DNA from: a bacterium
GTDB taxonomy: Bacteria > Krumholzibacteriota > Krumholzibacteriia > JACNKJ01
Direction: 5' to 3'
Length of the DNA: 7,122 bases
Assembly (NCBI GenBank): GCA_014382085.1
Contig: JACNKJ010000065.1
Location: 1 to 7,122, forward strand
Shown here piece after piece: positions 1 to 7,106 of the stretch. The translations under genes and the position numbers were made by a program. The notes beneath the pieces were generated by a model that was given only the letters and a program-made list of their open reading frames with translations, ran no database searches and was not told the DNA's origin. The first letter of the stretch is position 1; each line of letters begins with the position of its first letter.

Positions 1-129
1 GTCTGCCCAGAAAGGACCTGAGGGCGGCAATTCCAGGGGCCTGGGCGAACTGTGATCCCCCTCGGCCGCCATGGTGGGCAGGGCCAGGAGCAGGATCAAC
101 AGTGCCAACAGCCGTCTACCGCTTCTCAT
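1..129 (-). CDS. Exported protein of unknown function, N-terminal 43 codons only (cut by window edge)
   Basis: An ATG at 129-127 opens a frame that stays open to base 1 and gives 43 residues. The N-terminus is a textbook signal peptide: a basic start (MRSGRR), a leucine-rich core (about residues 7-17), then a small-residue cleavage region near PTMAAEG (about 18-24). The mature start is proline- and serine-rich (to residue 39). No cysteine is present, so this is not a lipoprotein signal. The start lies inside the last codons of the propeller lipoprotein gene, a 14-base overlap (116-129), which suggests translational coupling as the fourth gene of the envelope operon. A weak purine-rich stretch, GGAAAG at 145-140, sits 10 bases upstream and is the only visible ribosome site. 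Too little is present to name a family. The signal peptide plus the overlap make it a likely real gene. Confidence 0.62.
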   Translation of the reverse strand, partial: MRSGRRLLALLILLLALPTMAAEGDHSSPRPLELPPSGPFWAD

Positions 130-1066
130 AGTCCAAAATCTTTCCAAGTTCGGGGTCTGCCACGTAGAGCTTCCCCTCGTTGACGGTCATTGCAACAGGA
201 TCGACCAAGGCGGGATCATCGTCCTGTGCGTTGATGCGCAGGGCGAGATTCATATTCAGGTCCCAGTCGATGGCCCAAACAGTGTTGTTAGCACGATCGG
301 TAACGAAAATGGCATCTCCGTCGCCCGTGATGTGAGCGGGCTGGTCCAGGAACCCATCGAGGTAGGTGAAAACCGCGGGATTCTGGGATCCGGTCTCGGG
401 ATCGAGTATTTGCAAGGTGAGTAGCACGTCATCGAGCAAAAGCAAGAAGCCGTTCGCGAAGGCGAGGTCGCGCACCGTGGCGCCGCCCCCCTGACTGGTC
501 CAGCTGATTTCACCGTCAGTTAAAATCTCAAAATCGCCGGCCTCGCCCTCTACCTTGTAGCGGTAAATTCGATTGGGACCGCGATCGGCCACGAAGATGC
601 GGCGATCGTCGTCGGCGGCAATGGCAACCACATCCCGCCAAGCTGGATCGTGGAATTCCATGATCACGCTGAGTTCGTTCAGGAATTCGTTTCCGTCGAA
701 GCCCTTCACCTTGCCGTCGGCTTCGTCGTAGATCCAGATGCGTCGATCGAAGTCGAGCCCCTCGCAGAGGAGGGTCGGCTCGATGAGATCGGGAAAGAGC
801 TGGCGGCCTTCCAGCACCGCGTTCGCACGGCGATAGGCCGGATAGATACCCAGACTATCGGAATCCTGGATCACATAGAAGATTCCCGAGTCGCGACCCA
901 CCACCATGTCGGTGACGCCGGTGACGGTCCAGCGGTACTCCAGCGAGTAATCACCTTCACTGATGCCGCCGGTAAAAGGAGTCTGGTCGGGCAGCTCGGG
1001 TTTGATCCCGCAACCGACCGCCGCGGCCATAAAGGTCAATAGCAGGATGGTCTTCAGTGCTCGCAT
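116..1066 (-). CDS. Lipoprotein with six-bladed NHL-like beta-propeller
   Basis: A 316-residue protein. Residues 1-18 form a lipoprotein signal peptide ending in AVGC, with Cys19 the predicted lipidated residue; alanine at -3 is a less common lipobox residue. The remainder reads as about six degenerate repeats spaced 45-50 residues apart, beginning near residues 50, 103, 147, 198, 245 and 291. The clearest blades have a hydrophobic strand, a turn, then (I/L)(F/Y)V(A/T)D and a final strand such as NRIYRY or NTVWAID (residues 157-170 and 253-267). This is the pattern of NHL/YncE-type propellers, which generally act as binding or scaffold domains. No catalytic residues are recognisable. The ATG overlaps the TAA of the PorV-like gene (TAATG). 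Co-translation with two outer-membrane barrels suggests an accessory subunit of their complex, periplasmic or surface-exposed. The propeller fold is fairly sure; the role is inferred. Confidence 0.85.
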   Translation of the reverse strand: MRALKTILLLTFMAAAVGCGIKPELPDQTPFTGGISEGDYSLEYRWTVTGVTDMVVGRDSGIFYVIQDSDSLGIYPAYRRANAVLEGRQLFPDLIEPTLLCEGLDFDRRIWIYDEADGKVKGFDGNEFLNELSVIMEFHDPAWRDVVAIAADDDRRIFVADRGPNRIYRYKVEGEAGDFEILTDGEISWTSQGGGATVRDLAFANGFLLLLDDVLLTLQILDPETGSQNPAVFTYLDGFLDQPAHITGDGDAIFVTDRANNTVWAIDWDLNMNLALRINAQDDDPALVDPVAMTVNEGKLYVADPELGKILDYEKR

Positions 1067-2061
1067 TAGAAATCCACCCTTAATCCCCAGCGATGGATAG
1101 CTCCAAGATCGCCGCCGTCCGTAAAGGAATAGTCCAGGCCGGCCATAGCGGAGCCCATCATGAAGGATGTCCCGAATCCGGCCGAGAGCTTCATTTCGTC
1201 GGCCATGAAGACGTAGCCGCCGCGCAGGGCGAAAACTCCACCCATGTAGGCCAGTTCCACACCCGTGTGAAGGGTCTCGCGATTATCCGCGGGATGATTG
1301 AGTTCGAAACTGTGAGTCAGCATCCAGGGCCAGGCTTTGAAGGCTTCCCAGGCCATGCCCAGGCGGAATGAAGAGGGCGGAGGGAAACCCTCGTACTCCT
1401 GGTACTTCTCTTCACTGTAGTTCCAGTATTCTCCCGGCGGCTTGAACTCCGGGCCAAAATTCTGAATGGACATGCCGATGCGCGTGTTGTGCCAATCGAT
1501 GTGATAGAGAGTACCCGCATCCACCAGCCAGGTCTGCACCACGGGAAGATCGATGGATGAACCTAGATCTTCGCGAACGTATTTGCCGCTGATGCCCAGG
1601 ATCAGTTTGTCGGTGAGGAAGCGCGCGAAGGTGATCCCCAGCACCGTGTCCGAGTAGAGGAATTCGCGGCCGGTGCCGTAGGGTTCATACTCGGTGGTCT
1701 CATCGATAATCGTGGACAGGTTGCCCAGGGTCAGACCCCAGGTGCCGCCGAAGAATCCGCCGGGCAGGCCCACCGCAGCACTGACGTACTGAATGTCCGC
1801 CGGCCAGGCCACATAGCCCATGGTGGATTGACGGTTGGCAAGCAGTCCCATGCCCGCAGGATTGTACCAGGCCGCCGTGGCGTCCGAGGCGATGGCCACC
1901 CACGCGCCTCCCATGCCCTCGGCCCTGGGGCTGACGCCGATCTTCAGGAAGGTTCCACTGCTGGTGGCCACGCGGAGTGCGCCCAGTTCCATGCGCGCGC
2001 CGGCTGGGGCGGCGAAGATCAAGATGGCCAGAGTGCAGAGAATCAGGTTGCCTAGGCGCAT
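1066..2061 (-). CDS. PorV/PorQ-like outer-membrane beta-barrel protein
   Basis: A 331-residue protein with a signal peptide (residues 1-22, cleavage about after AGA). The hallmark of the PorV/PorQ (UPF0164-like, FadL-related) family follows: FLKIGVSPRAEGMGGAWVAI (residues 38-57), then DATAAWYNPAGMG (60-72). Known family members carry a glycine-rich G(A/M)GGA stretch and WNPAG in the same order. The rest is alternating aromatic and glycine-rich strands, ending in LRVDF, a C-terminal phenylalanine typical of the outer-membrane beta-signal. PorV proteins act in type IX secretion as cargo shuttles, but many FCB-type genomes carry paralogues with no established role, so a secretion function is not assumed. 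The start shares one base with the TAA of the receptor gene upstream (TAATG) and has a GGGGGTGA ribosome site at 2076-2069, seven bases before ATG. The stop overlaps the next gene in the same way. Confidence 0.86.
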   Translation of the reverse strand: MRLGNLILCTLAILIFAAPAGARMELGALRVATSSGTFLKIGVSPRAEGMGGAWVAIASDATAAWYNPAGMGLLANRQSTMGYVAWPADIQYVSAAVGLPGGFFGGTWGLTLGNLSTIIDETTEYEPYGTGREFLYSDTVLGITFARFLTDKLILGISGKYVREDLGSSIDLPVVQTWLVDAGTLYHIDWHNTRIGMSIQNFGPEFKPPGEYWNYSEEKYQEYEGFPPPSSFRLGMAWEAFKAWPWMLTHSFELNHPADNRETLHTGVELAYMGGVFALRGGYVFMADEMKLSAGFGTSFMMGSAMAGLDYSFTDGGDLGAIHRWGLRVDF

Positions 2062-4892
2062 TAGAAGTTCACCCCCACACTCAGCTTGAAGCGGCGGGGA
2101 TTACCGTTGCGGGAAGGATCGAGCAGAGACAGATAGCGCGAAAGCCGCGCATCGGGATCGGTGAACTCCACCGAGTAGGATCCCACTCCATCTTCATAGG
2201 GCTCGCCCGTGACCGGGTCCACGCTCTTGGGTCGGTCCCAGTTAAAAACGTTCCAGCCCTGGAGCGTCACGTCGATGCGGGTATCTCCCCACATGATCCA
2301 CTTTTGAATTTTGAGATTCAAGTTCTGCTCGATGGGACCATTACGTGAATAGTCTTCGCCGATGGGCACACCTAAAAGGTCGCTAGGCGTGTAAGCCCGC
2401 CCGCTGGACAGCACATAGTAGAGGTTGAAACCCCAGTGACCGGGTGTGGGAATTCCGAGGAAATTCGGGCCCTGGGGGTTGCGGGCGCGGTAGTCGAAGG
2501 TAGCCGTGAGCCGGTGGGGCTTGTTCCACCAAAGGAAGCCTTCCTGAACTTCCACCTCGCCCGTGGCGCCGCCAATGTAGAGTTCGCGAAGGGCATCGGG
2601 ATCGCTGCTCTTTCCCGTTGCGATGGAGTAGGTATAGCTGAGGCTGCCCGAAGCATAGCGCCCACGCCGCTTGCGCAGGCTGAACTCCACGCCGCGGCTG
2701 CGACTGTAGTCGGCGTTTCTATAGAGGAAGTAGGTGGCTTCCTTGCTACCGCCTTCGGGATCGAAGTACTGCACGGTGAAGCGGTCACTGGTCGGGTAGT
2801 TAAAGATGTCCTTCACGAAGACTGTCAGGTCGCCCGCCACGTTTTCGGCAAATGTGTGGCTGGCACCCAACTCGTACTGAATCGTGATCTGTGGATCCAG
2901 GTTGATGTTGCCCAGATTCCCGAAGAGATCCTCCACGCCGCTGGCCACGTGCGCGTAGACGTAGTAGTAGGTGGGCCACTGACTGAAGTGTCCGTAATTG
3001 AAGCGCAGCTTGTCACGATCGCTAATGGGATAGCTGATCGCGATACGCGGGCTCACCGTGTATTTGTAGCGATTGCCGAAAAGCTCGTGGGTGTTATCGA
3101 AATACTGCTGCCCCACTTCTTCGGTGAAGAGATCGCCGGCCGTTCCGTCGAGGGCGCTCTGAGCCGCGTCGGTGGCTAACTGTCCGGGGAACCAGTAGTC
3201 CATACGAAGACCCAGGTTGGCCACGAAGCCCTGGTACTCGATATCGTCCTGGGCGAAGAAATAGCCGGTGGTCGGGAAGGCACGGAAGATGTCTTTGCGC
3301 CCCAGGCCGTCGGCGCGGCTGATCCAGGGATCTTGGATGTCGATGTTCTGCACCGTCTCGTAACCGACCTCAAAACCCGCCTTGGCGCTATGGTGCGGGT
3401 ACCACTTCTTCGTGAGACTACTCTTGAGCGAGTAACGCTCCACGAATCGATCCCGGTAGATATTGTTGTCGCCATTGAGCCTAAAGAAGGGGTGGAACTC
3501 CCACTCCTCACCGTGGGCCGCGTCGGCCCAGGTGTATTCGGGGGGCACGTAGTCGGCGAGCAAATCTTTCAGATCGTCGCGATTAACACCCTGGCTATCC
3601 TGATGGAGTCGCGTGAAGTAACGGGCGGCCTGAATTTCGTAGAAAGCACTACTGCTCAGTGTGTGGCGATAGTGCAGCGTAGTGACGTTCTGGTCTTCCA
3701 CGAAAGCGCTGTAGTGCGACAGGAAGTGCGACCAGTTGTAAGGATAGCGATTGCTCTGGCGTGTGATGTCACTGATGTCGTGGCGCTCGAAACCCTGGTC
3801 GAAACCCAGGAACTTCATGAAGGACAGTCGCAGTTTATGATCGGGATTGATCTTCCAACTGAGCTTGGCCATGAGGTTCCAGGTGTTGTTTTGCCGCGGC
3901 GCGAGGCTGTTCCCCCACTGGATGGGAACGCCTAGGAAACTATCCTCATAGTTGACGTTGAGGTTCTCCGGTCCCAGGGGCAAGGTGCGGATGCTGGGGT
4001 AGCGCGTGTTGAGAATCTCGCTGGAGAAGTTCGCGAAGTAGCTGAGCCACTCGCCGGGGAACCAGCTACCGCTTCCGGGCATGGGTCCGCTGAACTGACG
4101 TTTGTAGGTATCGGAATAGTAGTGTTCCCAATCGGTGACCACGCCGGGCAGATGATCCATGCCGTATTGCGCATAGCCCGAATAGCTGGGACCGCCTTCT
4201 TTCAAACTCACGTCGATCACCCCGGCCAGGGCGTTGCCGTATTCGGCCCGCCAGCCTCCGGTGATCACGTCCATTTTGGAAACGGTTTTTGAGTCGATGC
4301 CCTTGGCGCTGCTCGTGCCGGCCAGAGCGTCTTTCATGGGAACGCCGTCTACTAGAATGAGCGCTTCGTCCGCGCGCCCGCCGCGAATGTGGATTTCGTC
4401 GTCTTCCTTCACCACGCCGGGCTGGGCGATCATAACCTCTTCCACGTTTTCCACGGGCATCTTGGCGATTTCATCGGAGCTGAGACTTGTAACGCTGGCC
4501 GCTTCGGTCACGTCCACCATGGGCGCCTCACCCCAGGTGGTAATTTGCTCGGTCTTGATGACCGTGGGCTCGAGCTTGAAGTGGAACTCGAGATAGGTGC
4601 CGCTGCGAATGCGCACGTTGGTGCGCTCGGCCATTTTGTATCCCATGTAGGTGGCGCGGAAGACGTAGGTGCCGGGCGGGATGTCGCTGATAAGGAAGCT
4701 GCCGTCGTCCAGGGTCATGGCCCCGAACTGCGTCCCCAATATGACCACATTGCCGAAGGGCAGGGGCTGGCCGGTGGATACATCCACGATGCTGCCCGCG
4801 ATGGAACCTCCTTCGGCGGCCATGGCCGATGCGGAGAGTCCCATGATGATCAAGGCGATAAAAAACGCCCTGGAGAAAATAGGGGGCTGCAA
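2061..4892 (-). CDS. TonB-dependent outer-membrane receptor with N-terminal carboxypeptidase-regulatory-like domain
   Basis: A 943-residue receptor. Residues 1-26 are a signal peptide (hydrophobic core 9-22, cleavage near SAMAA). Residues 30-108 form a carboxypeptidase-regulatory-like beta-sandwich, with GxIxGxVxDxxTGQPLP, a DDGSF turn at 62-66 and IPPGTY at 71-76. The plug covers about 127-234, with the motifs MPVENVEEV, IHIRGGRADE and ALILVDGVP (residues 145-185) and EYGNALAGVIDV (217-228). The rest is a large barrel rich in aromatic strands, ending in LSVGVNF with the terminal Phe of a beta-signal. There is no N-terminal STN signalling domain, so FecR/anti-sigma-type signalling is unlikely. 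Such receptors take up siderophores, vitamins, glycans or peptides through TonB; no SusD partner follows, and a PorV-like gene stands in its place. Start choice: TTG at 4892-4890 lies eight bases after a perfect AGGAGG, and a TAA ten codons upstream excludes any earlier start. The substrate is unknown. Confidence 0.93.
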   Translation of the reverse strand: MQPPIFSRAFFIALIIMGLSASAMAAEGGSIAGSIVDVSTGQPLPFGNVVILGTQFGAMTLDDGSFLISDIPPGTYVFRATYMGYKMAERTNVRIRSGTYLEFHFKLEPTVIKTEQITTWGEAPMVDVTEAASVTSLSSDEIAKMPVENVEEVMIAQPGVVKEDDEIHIRGGRADEALILVDGVPMKDALAGTSSAKGIDSKTVSKMDVITGGWRAEYGNALAGVIDVSLKEGGPSYSGYAQYGMDHLPGVVTDWEHYYSDTYKRQFSGPMPGSGSWFPGEWLSYFANFSSEILNTRYPSIRTLPLGPENLNVNYEDSFLGVPIQWGNSLAPRQNNTWNLMAKLSWKINPDHKLRLSFMKFLGFDQGFERHDISDITRQSNRYPYNWSHFLSHYSAFVEDQNVTTLHYRHTLSSSAFYEIQAARYFTRLHQDSQGVNRDDLKDLLADYVPPEYTWADAAHGEEWEFHPFFRLNGDNNIYRDRFVERYSLKSSLTKKWYPHHSAKAGFEVGYETVQNIDIQDPWISRADGLGRKDIFRAFPTTGYFFAQDDIEYQGFVANLGLRMDYWFPGQLATDAAQSALDGTAGDLFTEEVGQQYFDNTHELFGNRYKYTVSPRIAISYPISDRDKLRFNYGHFSQWPTYYYVYAHVASGVEDLFGNLGNINLDPQITIQYELGASHTFAENVAGDLTVFVKDIFNYPTSDRFTVQYFDPEGGSKEATYFLYRNADYSRSRGVEFSLRKRRGRYASGSLSYTYSIATGKSSDPDALRELYIGGATGEVEVQEGFLWWNKPHRLTATFDYRARNPQGPNFLGIPTPGHWGFNLYYVLSSGRAYTPSDLLGVPIGEDYSRNGPIEQNLNLKIQKWIMWGDTRIDVTLQGWNVFNWDRPKSVDPVTGEPYEDGVGSYSVEFTDPDARLSRYLSLLDPSRNGNPRRFKLSVGVNF

Positions 4893-4900
4893 GTCCCCAT

Positions 4901-4906
4901 CCTCCT
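4901..4906 (-). promoter_or_regulatory. Shine-Dalgarno AGGAGG that fixes a TTG start
   Basis: The minus strand reads AGGAGG, then the eight bases ATGGGGAC, then TTG. The spacing is ideal for the TTG at 4892-4890. The ATG at 4900-4898 directly abuts the site and is in another frame, so it cannot start the receptor. The next in-frame ATG codons lie inside the signal peptide (residues 17 and 24) and would destroy it. Confidence 0.8.
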
Positions 4907-4937
4907 GTCGTGGAAACGCTTAGTGGGGAGAAGTCGC

Positions 4938-4966
4938 AAAGTATCACAGGGTCTGCGGGGTGTCAA
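4938..4966 (-). promoter_or_regulatory. Candidate sigma70-type promoter of the envelope operon
   Basis: In the 129-base gap before the receptor gene the minus strand has a perfect -35 box, TTGACA (4966-4961), then 17 bases, then TACTTT (4943-4938), which matches TATAAT at three of six positions. An alternative -10, GATACT (4945-4940, four of six, preceded by TGT as in an extended -10), has a shorter spacer of 15 bases. A start near 4930 would give a leader of about 40 bases holding the AGGAGG site. The promoter class is inferred; many FCB bacteria use a different -33/-7 consensus. Confidence 0.5.
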
Positions 4967-5021
4967 CGGGGTGGACGGTTCCCAGAGAAGGAGAGTGCTT
5001 CCCGCTGCGAGCTTCACGGAA

Positions 5022-5504
5022 TTAACGGATGGGAAAGTCGAATCCGGAGCCCGGATGGCCTAGCAGGCGGCAGGCGGCGAGCACCTGACCCTGATGCTGA
5101 TAGTAATGAGTCTGGGTTCGCAGGAAAACGTGGCTGGGCCGCAGGTCCGCCTCGTGGCCGCCCCAGGTGCTCACCCGGCGCTCGCCGTTGAGGGCTTCCT
5201 CGTCGAGGGAGTTCAGGAATTCCCGCGTGGCCTGGAAGACCTCGATCCGGAAAGCCTCGAGGGACGCCACATCGGGATAGTCGCCAGAGGTATCGGCTGC
5301 GTCCACCACGCCCTGGAGCACGCCCATCCAGTACTTCTCCGCGCCAATGGCATGATGGATCTGCAGGCGGATGGTCGCGTCGCCGAAGGCCTCGAGTTTA
5401 CGCTCGGCGTCTTCCGGACTGAGCTTGGCGCAGTGGGCGATGAGTCCGGCCAGATTCTTATGAACGCGGCTGTGCATGTCGAGCAGGGCTTCGCGGCTGT
5501 ACAT
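5022..5504 (-). CDS. DinB/YfiT-like four-helix-bundle protein, putative metal-binding
   Basis: A 160-residue, all-helical protein of the DinB/YfiT-like superfamily. The metal-site histidines typical of the family are visible: His50/His51 in IHHAIGAEKYW (residues 49-59, helix 2) and His133 and His137 in THYYQHQGQ (132-140, helix 4). Family members with an intact His triad are mostly metal-dependent thiol transferases using bacillithiol, mycothiol or glutathione, or related hydrolases; the thiol and substrate cannot be told here. It has no signal peptide, so it should be cytoplasmic. Start choice: the ATG at 5504-5502 has GGAG five bases upstream, whereas the in-frame GTG two codons earlier (5510) overlaps that site and has no spacing. 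It lies 31 bases after the CBS gene and is probably co-transcribed with it. No clear terminator follows before the receptor promoter. Confidence 0.83.
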   Translation of the reverse strand: MYSREALLDMHSRVHKNLAGLIAHCAKLSPEDAERKLEAFGDATIRLQIHHAIGAEKYWMGVLQGVVDAADTSGDYPDVASLEAFRIEVFQATREFLNSLDEEALNGERRVSTWGGHEADLRPSHVFLRTQTHYYQHQGQVLAACRLLGHPGSGFDFPIR

Positions 5505-5535
5505 GTTCACTCCAGATTTTAATCGATAATCTCAC

Positions 5536-6336
5536 CTAGTGGAATTTTTCCAGCTTGTCGGCCACGTCCATAATCAGGCTGGCGGTTACCTGGTCGCGAT
5601 CGACCATGCCCACGAAGTGCTTGTTCGAATCGACAACGGGTAGGGTGCCGGATTTCAACTCTTCCATCCTGGCCAGAACGCTGCGCTTGTTTGCGGAGAC
5701 ATCCACAGCATTTTTGCCGGGGATAAAGCCGGGTAATTCACTGAGTCCCTGGCGAGAGTCCTGAGTTGGAGAATTGAGAACATCAGCAAAGTCATCATAG
5801 GACCTCCCACCCTTGTTTTGGAAGTAGAGAAGCAGGTCCTTGGCCGAATACACGCCGAAGAAGGTTCCATCCGGCTCATGGATGACCGCAAATCGCAAAA
5901 AGGAATGTGCTCCCAAAGATTCGAAGTAGGTTCGAATGGCGGGCCCCCAATACCCACCATGCCCCAGTTGGAACTCCAGGGCCTCTACCTGATTCTTGAT
6001 GAGCTCGGGAATCTTCTCCACGCCTTCCTTCTGATGCAGTTCCACCGTTTCAACCACATCCTCGATGCTCGATGCGGTCCTAAGGGTCACCTGCGATTCG
6101 ATGGGCACCTCGGCGGCCTGAACGAAGGCCTCGGCAGTTTCAACTTCCACACCCCCTACCGTCATCTTCTTGATTTTCCCGGTGGCGAAGAGCCAGAAGA
6201 AGAGTGGGATCAGGACGAGGGTTATGTCGATCATCTTGATCTCGTATTTTCCACCTGACTTGACGCGCACAAGAAGCGACACGAAAAGCAACAAGCCTCC
6301 GAAGATGACAAGCAGGCCTATAGGAATGGCGCTCAT
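5536..6336 (-). CDS. Membrane-anchored CBS-domain protein, function unknown
   Basis: A 266-residue protein with two hydrophobic helices at residues 3-23 and 36-52, joined by a basic, charged loop (KSGGKYEIK). A short GKIKKMTVGGVEVETAEAF segment (53-71) and a charged, helix-prone linker (about 85-125) follow. The C-terminal half carries a CBS pair (Bateman module): the first is degenerate, with FLRFAVIHEPDGTFFGVYSA (146-165), and the second is clearer, with SGTLPVVDSNKHFVGMVDRD (229-248). CBS pairs bind adenosyl nucleotides and act as sensor domains. No transporter, kinase or cyclase domain is attached, so the protein looks like a stand-alone membrane sensor whose output partner is elsewhere. 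The ATG has AAGGAG seven bases upstream (6349-6344). The CBS assignment is good; the ligand, topology and role are unknown. Confidence 0.78.
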   Translation of the reverse strand: MSAIPIGLLVIFGGLLLFVSLLVRVKSGGKYEIKMIDITLVLIPLFFWLFATGKIKKMTVGGVEVETAEAFVQAAEVPIESQVTLRTASSIEDVVETVELHQKEGVEKIPELIKNQVEALEFQLGHGGYWGPAIRTYFESLGAHSFLRFAVIHEPDGTFFGVYSAKDLLLYFQNKGGRSYDDFADVLNSPTQDSRQGLSELPGFIPGKNAVDVSANKRSVLARMEELKSGTLPVVDSNKHFVGMVDRDQVTASLIMDVADKLEKFH

Positions 6337-6441
6337 GAATCAGCTCCTTCTGTTTCGAACCTTGCCGCAGCTTCGTGATTTTCCATTCCCTGGATCCATG
6401 TAGAGGATGTGCACAAGGAGATACAATCAGCTTCATGGAGC

Positions 6442-6469
6442 AGTCTAGCCCAGCAGTCATAAATGTAAA
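6442..6469 (-). promoter_or_regulatory. Weak candidate promoter for the CBS-DinB pair
   Basis: The 194-base gap 6337-6530 between maf and the CBS gene holds no convincing ORF. It has an AT-rich stretch, and the minus strand reads TTTACA (6469-6464, five of six to the -35 consensus), 16 bases, then TAGACT (6447-6442, four of six to the -10). The leader would be about 100 bases. Such matches arise by chance, so this is only a candidate. Confidence 0.3.
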
Positions 6470-6530
6470 AATATTAAAGGGGCGCCCAGGGTTTCATACT
6501 ACAGGATCGGAATAGAAACATTTATCATTG

Positions 6531-7106
6531 TTAACAGGACCTCAGCATGCGCGTCAGCAATTCCACGGGCAGGCCCATGACATTGAAATAGCATCCTTCG
6601 ATACGCGTGACGAATTGCCCGGCCAAGCCCTGAATGCCGTAGGCGCCAGCCTTGTCCATGGGCTCGCCGCTGGAAACATATGCCTGAATTTCCGCGGGAC
6701 TGAGGTCGCGAAACTGTACCCGGGTACAGCTATGCTCCACACGCTCGCCCTCCCCGACTAGGGCCAAGGCCGTGACCACCTCGTGTTCACGTCCGGAGAG
6801 AAGTTCCAACATTCCTGCGGCGTCGGCTTCATCCTTGGGCTTGCCGAGAATATGCCCATCCAATATCACGACCGTGTCGGCCCCGATCACCAACTTGCCG
6901 GGATGCCGTTGGGCTACATCACGTGCTTTACCCAGGGCGTTGGCGCGAGCAGCCTCTCGGGGGTCTTCCGCCTGGTTACTTTCCTCGTAATCACTGATGT
7001 CGTAGGGAATTTTGAATCTGAGGCGGGAAAGCAACTCTCTGCGGCGCGGGCTGGCCGAGGCCAGCACGAAGCGATTCTGCACCATATCGGCGACGAAGGG
7101 ATTCAC
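6531..7106 (-). CDS. maf: Maf/YhdE-type nucleoside triphosphate pyrophosphatase (dTTP/UTP class)
   Basis: A 191-residue cytoplasmic enzyme that hydrolyses nucleoside triphosphates to the monophosphate and pyrophosphate, cleaning the pool of modified pyrimidine nucleotides. Conserved motifs appear in order: LASASPRRRELL (15-26), EAARANALGKA (51-61), IGADTVV with catalytic-type Asp77 (74-80), GKPKDEADA (88-96), EPMDKAGAYGIQG (148-160) and IEGCYFNVMGLP (169-180). DKAGAYGIQG and NVxGLP mark the YhdE/Maf dTTP/UTP subclass, not the YceF 7-methyl-GTP subclass. Length is normal. The start is GTG at 7106 with GGGAGG seven bases upstream; the ATG at residue 8 has no ribosome site. The TGA of a possible upstream gene overlaps the start (GTGA). 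Maf is often near cell-shape or division genes, but none is visible here. Confidence 0.92.
   Translation of the reverse strand: MNPFVADMVQNRFVLASASPRRRELLSRLRFKIPYDISDYEESNQAEDPREAARANALGKARDVAQRHPGKLVIGADTVVILDGHILGKPKDEADAAGMLELLSGREHEVVTALALVGEGERVEHSCTRVQFRDLSPAEIQAYVSSGEPMDKAGAYGIQGLAGQFVTRIEGCYFNVMGLPVELLTRMLRSC

Noticed and set aside
1066..2061. PorV-like gene as evidence of a type IX secretion system
   Set aside because: The family is widespread as paralogues outside type IX loci. No other type IX component and no cargo C-terminal sorting domain is visible here.
2436..3179. Long plus-strand open frame (247 codons) inside the receptor gene
   Set aside because: It is fully antisense to well-conserved receptor barrel sequence, has no recognisable domain, and is expected from the codon bias of a GC-rich gene.
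4389..5063. Plus-strand open frame of 224 codons spanning the receptor start and the upstream gap
   Set aside because: It runs antisense through the plug, the regulatory-like domain and the promoter region, and its product has low complexity (Gly/His/Val-rich) with no motif. It is best explained as a shadow.
5514..5532. Inverted repeat AGATT / AATCT flanking ATCGAT between the CBS and DinB genes
   Set aside because: The arms are only five bases, the centre is not symmetric, and the region is AT-rich. There is no second copy in the window to support an operator.
6442..6459. Direct repeat AGCAGT twice in the gap before the CBS gene
   Set aside because: Two six-base copies in about 20 bases are expected by chance often enough, and there is no symmetry or further copy.
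6467..6487. GC palindrome followed by a T-rich stretch on the minus strand after maf, resembling a terminator
   Set aside because: The palindrome GGGCGCCC leaves no room for a loop; at most three base pairs could close around CGC. This is too weak to call a Rho-independent terminator.
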